From Pyramidobacter porci (lineage in GTDB: Bacteria; Synergistota; Synergistia; Synergistales; Dethiosulfovibrionaceae), in contig NZ_VUNH01000006.1 in the NCBI RefSeq assembly GCF_009695745.1, positions 1 through 64,000 of the forward strand: a stretch of DNA of 64,000 nucleotides. The letters run 5' to 3'. The first letter of the stretch is position 1. Each line of letters opens with the position of its first letter. Made by a program: the position numbers and the translations under genes. Under the pieces are notes generated by a model. It worked only from the letters and a program-made list of their open reading frames with translations, searched no databases and had not been told where the DNA came from. This document shows, in pieces, positions 16,017-24,014 of the stretch.

Positions 16017-17396
16017 TCAGGCGCCGAGAACGGCCCTTCCGGCCACAAGGCCGCTGGCCGCCGCCTGGATGATGCCGCGGCTGACGCCGGCTCCGTCGCC
16101 GGCCATGTACAGATGTTTGACGTTCGGCACGGCGAGGTTGTTTCTCAGCTCGAGACGCAGCGAATAAAGCTTGATCTCCACGCCGTAAAGCAGCGTGTCG
16201 TTCTGGTTGACGCCGGGCATGATTGCGTTCAGCGCGTCGAGGAACTCGACGATGTCGGTCATGTGGCGATGGGGCAGCACGAGGCTGAGATCGCCGGGGA
16301 CGGCTGGGCCCGTCTGCTCGATCATGCCGCGGGCGATGCGGTCGGGCGTGGAGCGGCGGCCGTCGCGCAGGTCGCCGAGACGCTGCACCAGCAGCCCGCC
16401 GCCGGCCAGCATGTTGGCGAGGCGGGCAATGTGCGTGGCGTAACCGATCGGGTCGGTGAACGGGCGCGTAAAATTCTTGGTGACGAGCACGGCGAAGTTC
16501 GTGTTGTGCGACTTGGTGTTCTTGAGGCTGTGCCCGTTGACGGTGACGAGGCCGTGCGTGCGGTTGAACTCGGAAACGACGAAGCCCGACGGGTTCATGC
16601 AGAAGGTGCGCACGCGGTCGTCGAACGTGGGCGTGTTGTAGAGACACTTGACCTCGTAAAAGTCGCGGGTCAGCTCCTCGCAGGCGCTGTCGGGCACTTC
16701 GACGCGCACGCCGATGTCCACCGGCATCGAGGCGATCGGCAGCTTCAGGCGCCTGACGATTCCCTCCAGCCACGAAGCGCCGTCGCGCCCCGGCGCGGCG
16801 ATGACGTCGGCGGCGCGGTATTCCGTGCCGTCGCTCGTGACCACGCCGACGGCGGCGCCGTTTTCGACGAGGATGTCCTGAACGAACGTGTTCATGAGGA
16901 TGTCGCATTTGTCGCGCAGGGAGCGGTACATGGCGTCGAGCACTTCGCGCGAGGCGTCGGTGCCGATGTGGCGGATCCTGGCCGGCAGCACCTTGATGCC
17001 CTTCGCGGCGGCGCGGCGGATCGTGTCGTGCACGTTCTGCCCGCTTGGCTCGTACAGATGGGGATCCGCTCCGTCGGCGACGAAGCGGTCGTCCACGGCT
17101 TTCATCAAGCGTTCCAGCTCCGCCGTGCCAATGTACTCTTCGAGGTTGCCGCCGTAGCCGGTCGTGATCGTCAGCTTGCCGTCGGAAGCCGACCCCGCGC
17201 CGCCCCAGCCGGACACCACGGCACAGGACGGGCAGTTGACGCACTGATCGGCCTTGCCCGCCATGATCGGACAGATTCGCTCCCTGATCAGCTGCCCCTT
17301 GTCGACGATCAGCACTTTTTTGCCCGCGCCGGTCAGTTCCAGCGCCGCGAAAATCCCCGCCGGCCCCGCGCCGACGATGATCGCATCGTAGTTCAT
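16017..17396 (-). CDS. FAD-dependent dehydrogenase, COG2509 family
   Basis: A 459-aa flavoprotein. An FAD dinucleotide motif IIVGAGPAGIFAALEL is at residues 5-20. The cysteine-rich CPIMAGKADQCVNCPSCAVVSG (about 42-63) and GWGGAGSASDGKL are characteristic of the uncharacterised COG2509 dehydrogenases. The C-terminal NVKHLYMAGDGAGVSRGIIQAAASG closes the FAD site. The reaction is unknown. First gene of an operon with the small ORF and nudC. Confidence 0.88.
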   Translation of the reverse strand: MNYDAIIVGAGPAGIFAALELTGAGKKVLIVDKGQLIRERICPIMAGKADQCVNCPSCAVVSGWGGAGSASDGKLTITTGYGGNLEEYIGTAELERLMKAVDDRFVADGADPHLYEPSGQNVHDTIRRAAAKGIKVLPARIRHIGTDASREVLDAMYRSLRDKCDILMNTFVQDILVENGAAVGVVTSDGTEYRAADVIAAPGRDGASWLEGIVRRLKLPIASMPVDIGVRVEVPDSACEELTRDFYEVKCLYNTPTFDDRVRTFCMNPSGFVVSEFNRTHGLVTVNGHSLKNTKSHNTNFAVLVTKNFTRPFTDPIGYATHIARLANMLAGGGLLVQRLGDLRDGRRSTPDRIARGMIEQTGPAVPGDLSLVLPHRHMTDIVEFLDALNAIMPGVNQNDTLLYGVEIKLYSLRLELRNNLAVPNVKHLYMAGDGAGVSRGIIQAAASGLVAGRAVLGA

Positions 17397-17457
17397 GGAA
17401 ATTTCCCCCTGCGTTCCCAGCAGGAACGTTCGTTTTCATCGTTTGAGACACGGCTGA

Positions 17458-17466
17458 ATTATAGCA
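17458..17466 (-). promoter_or_regulatory. Extended -10 promoter for the COG2509-nudC operon
   Basis: Minus-strand TGCTATAAT (TGn plus perfect TATAAT) about 60 bp before ATG 17396; no good -35 was found, which fits an extended -10 promoter. Confidence 0.45.
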
Positions 17467-17496
17467 TGACGCCAAAATAAAAACGCAGCGCGAAGA

Positions 17497-17512
17497 TGTT
17501 CCACATAGAGTA
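17497..17512. other. Decayed parS-like site
   Basis: TGTTCCACATAGAGTA keeps the left half of TGTTCCACGTGGAACA and has lost much of the right half. Flanking GCGAAGA/GCTTCGC arms still pair, and a hairpin follows at 17532, so it has the same layout as the intact copies. Confidence 0.45.
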
Positions 17513-17531
17513 GCTTCGCTGAACGAAAAAA

Positions 17532-17555
17532 TCCGGCGGTCGGAGGACCGCCGGA
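17532..17555. terminator. Terminator-like hairpin after the glycosidase gene
   Basis: TCCGGCGGTC and GACCGCCGGA pair perfectly around GGAG. On the minus strand it lies about 50 bp beyond the stop of 17606-19324 and is followed by T-rich DNA (TTTTTTCG). Confidence 0.75.
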
Positions 17556-17605
17556 CGTTGGGGGATTTTCATTTTTAGTAAGGAGTGAACAGCGAATGCC
17601 CGTCC

Positions 17606-19324
17606 TTACTTTTTCAGCACCATCAGGCCGTAGGGCATTCGGCGTTCGCGACCGTCGCTGACGGCGTTGACGACATGACCGTCCCACCACATTTCCGACG
17701 AGCCGCCGCCGTCGAGATTGAGCAGGGCGGTCAGCCCCAGCTGACGGCCGAGCTGTTCGGCCTCGTTCAGGAACAGGCCGCGGCTGTGCCACGACGAGCG
17801 GCCGTCCGCCACGATCCAGACCATGCGCTTGCCGTCCCAGCCAAGCAGCGTGCGCGGATGGCGCAGGGCGAGGATGCTCAGGCTCAGCATTTCGTCCCAG
17901 AACTGGTGCCCGGGCGCGTACAGCAGCGGCCCCGCCTGCACGGCGCTGGCGACGTCGATGGGCGGAGTTTCGCGCCACTGCGTTTCAAGCGCGACGCGGT
18001 CGCCTTTTTGCAGCGCGAACGCGGGATCGCGGCTGACGATCAGCCACTCGTCGGGATTCATATCGCGGCTGAATTGGAGCGCCGGCACCGCCTCCTGCAC
18101 CAGTCCGTCGTGCACGCGGGCCACGAAGCCGTTGTTGCCGGCGCGGGCTTCGGACGCGCCCAGCGCGGGCGTGAGGATCGCCGTCGAGCCGTAATCGACT
18201 TTGGAATTGAGCAGCACGGGCACAAACGGCCCGCCGTTGACCGACAGGCGCATGCGGAATTCGCCGCCGCCGAAGTACATCGTGCCCCGTTTGTCCCATG
18301 CCGCCATGGAGCGGTTGTAATAGGGCAGCGTCACCGGCAGTCCGCCGGCGAACAGCGTGCCGATAGGGCCGTTGCCGCCGAAATAGCCGCCGTTCATGGC
18401 CGCGAGCGCCTTGTGGGCGGCGGCGATCTCCGACAGCTTGGCGAGCGTTTGAGAACTGACGGCGCGGTTCATGCCGATCACGGCGTCGGCCGGATCGGCC
18501 GGCGTGAAAGACGTCCAGAACAGGGCGCTGCTGTCGCCGGACTCCGGCAGGATCACGGCGCCGAATCCCTTGCCGAGGCGAGTTGCCCATTCGTGGGCCT
18601 GGCTGCGGTCGGCCACCAGCGGCGTGAAAACGCCGTAGCTGAAATCGACTTCCTGCACGCTCAGCGGACAAGCTTCGCTCGTCTTCTTCCGCGCGAAAGC
18701 GCTGGCCTGCGCCTCCGTGTCGAAAATGCCCAGCTGCACGCGCCAGCCCTGCGGCGGGCGGCCGACGTTTTCGCGGTGGATGCGCAGCGCGCCTTCGGGG
18801 CGTTTGATCTCATAGTCCCAGACCAAACCGGCGCGGCAGCGCCCGGCCCATTCCAAAACTTCGCTCAGCTGTGTTTCGGTGATGCTGTCCCACGGTTTGG
18901 AGAACACGCTCCGCGGCGCCGCCGGCTGAACCGACTTGGCCAGAGCCACGTAGCCGGAAATGTAGGCCGGCAGACTTTTGTCCTCCGGCGGCAGCGCCCA
19001 GGCCGCCGTTTCCGCCTCGTGGCGGAACCCCATGGCCTGAAACGCAAACATCAGCGCTTCGGCGTTCGTGCAGGCGATCTCCGGCGAGAAGTCATCGGCC
19101 GGGTAGAGGATCCCCAGCGAAAGTGCCGACAGCAGCGCCGGCCCGTAAGGCGTCGTCTCGTCCACGTCGCCGAACGTCTTGCCCGTCTTCAGCGGCAGGT
19201 CGAGGACCTGCATCAGCTCGCCCAACACCTTCCCGCGCGGCACTTCCGCGCCGGCCGTTCCCGCGGCCGCAACCAGCAAAGCCAGAGCCAAAACGGCGAT
19301 TTTTTTCAACGACATGAATGACAT
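17606..19324 (-). CDS. Exported phosphodiester glycosidase-family protein with SLH-like and SPOR-like regions
   Basis: A 572-aa exported protein. A signal peptide (residues 1-25, ending AGTAGAE) is followed by an SLH-like segment (KTFGDVDETTPYGPALLSAL...LGILYPADDFSPE, about 45-85), then a SPOR-like stretch GWRVQLGIFDTEAQASAFAR (about 190-215). The C-terminal part is the phosphodiester glycosidase/NAGPA domain (PF09992) with AAMNGGYFGGNGPIGTLF, LLGWDGKRMVWIVADGRS and LLNLDGGGSSEMWWDG. Known relatives cleave GlcNAc from phosphodiesters or act on cell-wall glycans; SLH and SPOR parts would hold it at the cell surface or on peptidoglycan. ATG 19324 follows AAGGAG. Confidence 0.82.
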   Translation of the reverse strand: MSFMSLKKIAVLALALLVAAAGTAGAEVPRGKVLGELMQVLDLPLKTGKTFGDVDETTPYGPALLSALSLGILYPADDFSPEIACTNAEALMFAFQAMGFRHEAETAAWALPPEDKSLPAYISGYVALAKSVQPAAPRSVFSKPWDSITETQLSEVLEWAGRCRAGLVWDYEIKRPEGALRIHRENVGRPPQGWRVQLGIFDTEAQASAFARKKTSEACPLSVQEVDFSYGVFTPLVADRSQAHEWATRLGKGFGAVILPESGDSSALFWTSFTPADPADAVIGMNRAVSSQTLAKLSEIAAAHKALAAMNGGYFGGNGPIGTLFAGGLPVTLPYYNRSMAAWDKRGTMYFGGGEFRMRLSVNGGPFVPVLLNSKVDYGSTAILTPALGASEARAGNNGFVARVHDGLVQEAVPALQFSRDMNPDEWLIVSRDPAFALQKGDRVALETQWRETPPIDVASAVQAGPLLYAPGHQFWDEMLSLSILALRHPRTLLGWDGKRMVWIVADGRSSWHSRGLFLNEAEQLGRQLGLTALLNLDGGGSSEMWWDGHVVNAVSDGRERRMPYGLMVLKK

Positions 19325-19461
19325 GTTCTCAGTCTCCTTTTTCCAAAACAGATGACGCCTTATTTTATCACCTTCCGTATTTTCCGTCAGGATTCGCGCG
19401 TTGACGGCGCGGCGGTCCGCCACTCTAAGGCAACACATCCCCGCGAAGCCCCCGGCATCGC

Positions 19462-19537
19462 GGCGGTACAGGCCGGCTGGGAGAGCGCTTGCATGGCATG
19501 CGAGAGGTCAGGAGGCGAATCCCTTTACATCCTCCAT
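19462..19537 (+). pseudogene. Decayed tRNA-Ala(GGC)
   Basis: The stretch keeps the D-loop and following stem GGCTGGGAGAGCG, an intact anticodon arm CTTGC-ATGGCAT-GCGAG with anticodon GGC, and AGGTCAGGAG of the variable and T region. It differs from the functional tRNA-Ala at 25342 by a broken D-stem (GGCC), a broken T-stem, a T-loop without TTC, and two extra bases in the acceptor arm with no CCA. It is probably a dead duplicate or an old integration scar. Nothing else was seen in 19325-19630. Confidence 0.65.
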
Positions 19538-19630
19538 AAGATCGGGAAAATCTAAACCTTTCGCCAGTCAGCGATGGAGTCGGGTTTATTTTTTAGGTAA
19601 GGCGCCTTTGAAATATTTGTGATTGAATCG

Positions 19631-19659
19631 TTGACATCGTCATTTTGCAGTTATAATAT
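19631..19659 (+). promoter_or_regulatory. Promoter of the alpha/beta hydrolase gene
   Basis: Perfect -35 TTGACA (19631-19636) with TATAATAT (19652-19659); a 15- or 17-nt spacer depending on the register used. The ribosome site AAGGAGG precedes ATG 19698. Confidence 0.7.
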
Positions 19660-19697
19660 ATTTGCATTGTATATTTAATATTTAAGGAGGCGTTTTT

Positions 19698-20648
19698 ATG
19701 AAGAAGCGGGTTACGCGTATTCTTGCATTATTCGGCGCAGTTTCCCTTGCCATGGGGACGATGATCTGTCAGGGGACGGCGGCGGAGCTTGCGAGGGAGA
19801 TTGTGCCGCTGGAGCGCGCGGGGGTAAAACTTTATCTGGAGTCTTTCCGGACACGGGACGCCCAGGAAAAGGATCCCATCCTGCTGGTGCATGGCCTGAC
19901 GTATTCTTCTCACGAGTTCGACGTGAACTATGGGGACTATAGTCTGCTCCGCTTCCTCGTCGCCAACGGCTACGAGGTCTGGCTGCTCGACATCGCCGGT
20001 TATGGCAACTCGCAGCCGGTGGCGGACGGCTTCACGCCGAATTCGGACTACGCCGCCGAAGACATCGCCGCCGCTGTCAGGCTTATTCTTGCCAGATGCG
20101 GCAGGAAAGAGATGGATGTCCTCGGCTGGAGCTGGGGAACCGTTACCAGTGGACGCTTTGCCGCCAAGTATCCGGGACTGGTGCGCAGGCTGGTACTTTA
20201 CGCTCCGATCGTGGCGGGGCTGGCTGACGTCAACGTCACGTCGCCTTTCAATGAAAACACGTGGGTTCATGCTGCCGGAGATTTTCAGGTGAAGGCGGAC
20301 AAGACCATCGATTATGACATCGTTGAGCCGGCTGTGGCCGACACGTTCCTGTCGAACTGCTGGCGCTACGACAAGAACAGCAGCCCGAACGGCGGCCGTC
20401 GGGACCTGCTGGTCGCTCCGGACAAGCGTTTGATTCCTACGGCGGACATCAAAGCGCCGGTGCTGATTATCGCCGGTTCGAAAGACGACTATGTCTCGCC
20501 GGCGCTCTGCAAAGAGGCGTTTGCCACTTTGTCCAACAAGGATTCACGAATCGAGATCATTGTCGGCGCGGCGCATGCGATGATGATGGAGAAACCGTAC
20601 TACAAAGTTTTCCGCGCCAAGGTTTTGGAATTCCTGAAGGCCAAATAA
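19698..20648 (+). CDS. Exported alpha/beta hydrolase (lipase/esterase-like)
   Basis: A 316-aa protein with a signal peptide (about 1-29, cleavage after QGTAA). The alpha/beta hydrolase elements are the oxyanion-hole HGLTYSSHEFD, the nucleophile elbow GWSWGT (Ser near 151), an acid residue in AGSKDDYVSP and a His in GAAHAMM near the C-terminus. It probably hydrolyses an ester or amide in the envelope; the substrate is unknown. Monocistronic, with its own promoter and a weak downstream hairpin. Confidence 0.85.
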   Translation: MKKRVTRILALFGAVSLAMGTMICQGTAAELAREIVPLERAGVKLYLESFRTRDAQEKDPILLVHGLTYSSHEFDVNYGDYSLLRFLVANGYEVWLLDIAGYGNSQPVADGFTPNSDYAAEDIAAAVRLILARCGRKEMDVLGWSWGTVTSGRFAAKYPGLVRRLVLYAPIVAGLADVNVTSPFNENTWVHAAGDFQVKADKTIDYDIVEPAVADTFLSNCWRYDKNSSPNGGRRDLLVAPDKRLIPTADIKAPVLIIAGSKDDYVSPALCKEAFATLSNKDSRIEIIVGAAHAMMMEKPYYKVFRAKVLEFLKAK

Positions 20649-20672
20649 AACCTGTAGCGACCAAGCATGAGA

Positions 20673-20711
20673 GGGCAGTCCGCTTACCGCGGGGAGCGAG
20701 GCGGCCCTTTT
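20673..20711 (+). terminator. Weak terminator-like hairpin
   Basis: Imperfect stem from GGGCAGTCCGC to GCGGCCC followed by TTTT. It lies 25 bp after the hydrolase stop. Confidence 0.4.
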
Positions 20712-20814
20712 GCTGCGGGGCGACGGGAAAAGCGGAACAGTTTTTATGGTCGTTTGCCTTTGGGATCTACATGATTTTTCTTGTCACCAACAAGCAGACC
20801 TTCGCAGAATTTAT

Positions 20815-20842
20815 TTGACAGAACCTGCCTCCAAGCTATAAT
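20815..20842 (+). promoter_or_regulatory. Promoter of the DUF4236 gene
   Basis: Perfect -35 TTGACA (20815-20820), 16-nt spacer and perfect -10 TATAAT (20837-20842), leaving an 80-nt leader. Confidence 0.8.
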
Positions 20843-20930
20843 TTACGTATAATGATAGGAATGGAGATGAACTGTTTCGTGACGGCGTGTTTTTGCGTCG
20901 GTGCGGATCTTTTAAAGGAGGCTGGACAAT

Positions 20931-21245
20931 ATGGGGTTGCGCTTTAAAAAGAGCATCAAAATTCTGCCCGGCGTCAGCATCAACATCAGCAAAACCGGCG
21001 TGAGCGCCACGATCGGCCCGAAGGGGAAGAGCGTCAACGTCGGCACGAACGGCATCTTCGGCAATCTCGGCCTGGGCAAGGGCGTTTCCTATCGCAAGAA
21101 GCTGGGCGACGTGATGCCCAAGAACGCGGGCACGGCCGGCTTTAAAAGGATCCTCAAGATCGTCATGCTGGTCGTGATCGCGGTCTATCTGATCTGGCAG
21201 TACGCTGGGCCGTTTATCGGCGGATTTTTGGGCGGCGCGAAATGA
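20931..21245 (+). CDS. DUF4236 family small membrane protein
   Basis: A 104-aa protein. The N-terminal DUF4236 block MGLRFKKSIKILPGVSINIS continues with SKTGVSATIGPKGKSVNVG, a glycine-rich beta-type repeat. A single C-terminal transmembrane helix (about 76-98) follows. Function unknown; the family is widespread as a short domain at the N-terminus of larger proteins. Ribosome site AAAGGAGG precedes the ATG. Confidence 0.8.
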   Translation: MGLRFKKSIKILPGVSINISKTGVSATIGPKGKSVNVGTNGIFGNLGLGKGVSYRKKLGDVMPKNAGTAGFKRILKIVMLVVIAVYLIWQYAGPFIGGFLGGAK

Positions 21246-21262
21246 TTTTTTCGGAGAGACGG

Positions 21263-21292
21263 GTTCCGGTTCGAAAGAGCCGGAACTTTTTT
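21263..21292 (+). terminator. Rho-independent terminator of the DUF4236 gene
   Basis: GTTCCGG pairs with CCGGAAC and is followed by six T, 18 bp after the stop codon. Confidence 0.85.
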
Positions 21293-21375
21293 GTCCGGAG
21301 GCGGCCGGTTGAACTGCAAGAATGTTTGTCGGCGTTTGGATATCTCTTCAAAGAATAATATTTATAGTGGATTCA

Positions 21376-21402
21376 TTGACAATCGGGCGAGGCGATGATA
21401 GT
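21376..21402 (+). promoter_or_regulatory. Probable promoter of the molbindin gene
   Basis: Perfect -35 TTGACA (21376-21381) followed at a 15-nt distance by GATAGT (21397-21402). The -10 is weak. Confidence 0.4.
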
Positions 21403-21447
21403 TTAATATCGATTCATGGTCAAAATAAAATTGAAGGAGGTCTTTTT

Positions 21448-21657
21448 ATGAAATACGGCGTTCGCAACGATCTGATGGCGACGGTCCAGGCGGTGAAAAA
21501 GGGCGAGATCATGTCGCAGATCGAATGCACTCTTGATGCCGCAGGCAAACTCAGCTCCGTGCTGACGACAGATTCCGTGGCCGAGCTGGATCTTAAGCCC
21601 GGCGACAAAGTGCATCTGTTGATCAAGGCGATTCACGTGATTCCCGCCAAGGACTGA
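21448..21657 (+). CDS. mop: Molbindin/TOBE-domain molybdate-binding protein
   Basis: A 69-aa single TOBE (Mop) domain. The pattern RNDLMATVQAVKKGEIMSQ, then IECTLDAAGKLSSVLTTDSV, then LDLKPGDKVHLLIKAIHV matches molbindins, which oligomerise and bind molybdate or tungstate in the cytoplasm for storage or delivery to cofactor synthesis. ATG 21448 has a strong GAAGGAGG site; the longer open frame from 21322 lacks one. No mod transport genes are nearby. Confidence 0.88.
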   Translation: MKYGVRNDLMATVQAVKKGEIMSQIECTLDAAGKLSSVLTTDSVAELDLKPGDKVHLLIKAIHVIPAKD

Positions 21658-22089
21658 TTCCCGTATTCGCTGCAACGAGGCGGCCGAGCTTACGGAGGGC
21701 TTGTTTCCCGGAACACGGGGGCGTTTTGCGCCGATCGGGGCTAAGGGGCCGGCCTGATAGCCTCGAGTAGGATACGGTTCTCCCCGCAAGGACGGAGCTT
21801 CCGTTCCGCAAGACAGGACGGGAGTCTTTATTGTTTTCTCAATCGGAGGAGTTCGGCTTGAGAGCCGGGCTCCTTCTTTTTCTTTGTGACCGGCACGGCG
21901 TCGATTCGAGATTCCCGGGACGAGTCGGTTTGCAAAACAAGCGTCATTTCGTTCGAAGAGAAAAATTTCTTTGATAAAGAGCGATCGTTGACTTTGGAAA
22001 GATGAGGATTTATATTCTATGCACTGGCCTCGCTTTTCTGTGTGCGAGGCGCTGTTTGAGGCGGCGTTTTTCATGAGGAGGGAACGGCG
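21658..22089 (+). other. 432-bp structured intergenic region with terminator hairpins
   Basis: No gene was seen. Several hairpins can be drawn: ACGGA-GCT-TCCGT (21793-21805), a rho-independent terminator GGAGTTCGGCT/AGCCGGGCTCC with a TTCTTTTTCTTT tail (21848-21885), and GCCTCGC/GCGAGGC (22027-22050). The layout (structured RNA followed by a terminator) could be the mop 3' end or a riboregulator of the broken genes downstream. No known riboswitch class was recognised. Confidence 0.4.
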
Positions 22090-22660
22090 ATGGACGAGCG
22101 GCTGAAGGCGATTCTCAAATCGCACGAGAAGGAATTCGAGGCGGTCAGCGACCAGATCTGGGATTTTGCGGAATGTCGTTTTCAAGAGGTGAAGTCGGCC
22201 GAGCTGCAGGCAAAGTTTCTCGAAGCGCGCGACTTCAAGGTGACTCGCGGCATCGGCGGCATTCCCACGGCTTTCAGGGCCGAGTGGGGAGACGGCGGCC
22301 CGGTGATCGGATTTCTCGGCGAATACGACGCGCTGCCCGGTCTGAGCCAGAAGGCCGACTGCACCGAAGAGTCGCCGCTGATCCCGGGAGCTTGCGGGCA
22401 CGGCTGCGGCCATCATCTGCTCGGCAGCGGCAATATGGAAGCGGCTTGCGCGCTGGCCGAATATCTGCGGGAGAGCGGCGAACCGGGAACCGTCGTTTAC
22501 TTCGGCTGTCCCGCCGAAGAAAGCGGCGCCGGCAAGGCCTTCATGGTGCGCGAGGGGTGTTTCGACGGCGTCGATTTCTGCCTGACGTGGCATCCCAACG
22601 TTTACAACGGCCTGATGTACCGTTCGCTGGCCAACGCGCGCGTGATCTTCAAGTTCAGCG
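22090..22660 (+). pseudogene. Truncated M20 amidohydrolase (AbgB-like), 5' part
   Basis: About 190 residues of an M20 peptidase. It has the start MDERLKAILKSHEKEFEAVS, the metal-site GACGHGCGHHLLG and GCPAEESGAGK, and the beginning of the dimerisation domain ANARVIFKFSG. Homology stops at about 22660. The frame then runs into meaningless sequence, which is the next gene (abgT-like) read out of frame. The rest of the enzyme (catalytic His and C-terminal metal ligands) is missing, so it should be inactive. Confidence 0.8.
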
Positions 22661-23854
22661 GGCGGCGTCAACGGCGCGATCCTGCCCTACGTGATCGCCC
22701 TGATCGGCACCTGCGGCAATCTTGCCTCCGATACGTGCTCGGTGCTTGTGCCGCCGCTGGGAGCGCTGGCTTTTATGGGCGCCGGGCGCAGCCCGATTGT
22801 CGGCATGTTCTGCGGCTGGCTGAGCGCCAACCTCGGCTTCTCGGCCAACCTTTTCATCGCCGGCACCGACTCGCTGCTGGCGGGCATCACCAACACTTCG
22901 ATCAAGGTCCTGCTCGGGCCGGACGCCACGTTCGAGGTCGACAGCGCCTGCAACTGGTATTTCATGTTCTGTTCCACGATCCTGATCACGCTGATCGTGG
23001 GCTGGTGCACGAACCATCTGATCGAAAAGCGCGTCGGCCCTTATAAAGGGGAAACGATGCTCGACACGACCAAGCCGCTGACCGATCTCGAGCGCAAGGG
23101 ACTGCGCAAAGCCGGCGTCGCCCTGCTCGTTTACGCTGTCGTGATTGTGGCGGGCATTTACGCCGGGCCGCTGGCCAACCCTCAGACGGGCGGCGTTATC
23201 GGCAGTTTGTTCCTGAAAGGCTTGATTCCGCTGATCCTGTTCATGTTCCTGATCTGCGGCATCGTTTACGGCAAGACCGTGGGCGTCATCAAGAGCGAAC
23301 GCGATCTCTCCAAGATTTTCACCAAGGCCATGGCCAGCATGGCTTCCTTTGTGGCGTTCTGCTTTACGGCCGGCCAGTTCACGGCGCTGTTCGGCTGGAC
23401 GAACTTGGGCGTGCTGCTGGCGATCGCCGGGGCCGATTTCCTCAAGGCCGTCAACTTTACCGGCATTCCCATGTTCGTAGCCCTTGTGATCCTGGTGATC
23501 TTCATCAACCTGTTCATGACCTCGGGGTCGGCCAAGTGGACGTTTCTCGGGCCCGTGTTCGTGCCCATGCTCATGCTGATGAACTATCACCCCGCATGGA
23601 TCCAGCTGCTGTACCGCATCGGCGACTCGCCCACCAACGCGCTCTCGCCGGTCAGCCCGTATCTGTACATGTGCTTGGCGGTGGTCAACGAGAAGTATGA
23701 CAAGGACATGAAACTGGGCACTTTCATCGCCAACTGCATCCCGACGATCTTCATCGCCCAGGTGGCGTGGATCGTCTTCGCCATCGCCTGGTTCCTCGCC
23801 GGACTGCCGGTGGGGCCCGGCGCGCCTCTGCACCTGCCCGCCGGGATTCTGTAA
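22661..23854 (+). pseudogene. AbgT-family transporter lacking its N-terminal part
   Basis: From GGVNGAILPYVIALIG at 22661 the frame encodes about 397 residues of a p-aminobenzoyl-glutamate-type (AbgT) carrier: LASDTCSVLVPPLGALAFMGAGR, GFSANLFIAGTDSLLAGITNTS, and the C-terminal FMTSGSAKWTFLGPVFVPMLM and IGDSPTNALSPVSPYL. AbgT proteins are about 510 residues, so roughly 100 N-terminal residues are gone, replaced by the 5' half of the amidohydrolase gene in another frame. No ribosome site precedes an internal start. Probably non-functional. Confidence 0.8.
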
Positions 23855-23932
23855 TTCGGGCGGCGAAAGTTCGGCCCCGGCGTCTCAAGCGCAGGGCCCG
23901 TTTCTATGGAAGAACGTGCGGATCTTTACTTC

Positions 23933-23961
23933 TTGACTGCTGATTTAAAATATAATAAAAT
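23933..23961 (+). promoter_or_regulatory. Promoter of the DUF3798 gene
   Basis: -35 TTGACT (23933-23938), 17-nt spacer, -10 TAAAAT (23956-23961). Ribosome site AAAAGGAGG precedes ATG 24015. Confidence 0.6.
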
Positions 23962-24014
23962 TCAGCGTGGTTTGTTACACACATCGAATCAATTGATAAA
24001 AGGAGGCAGAAAGT

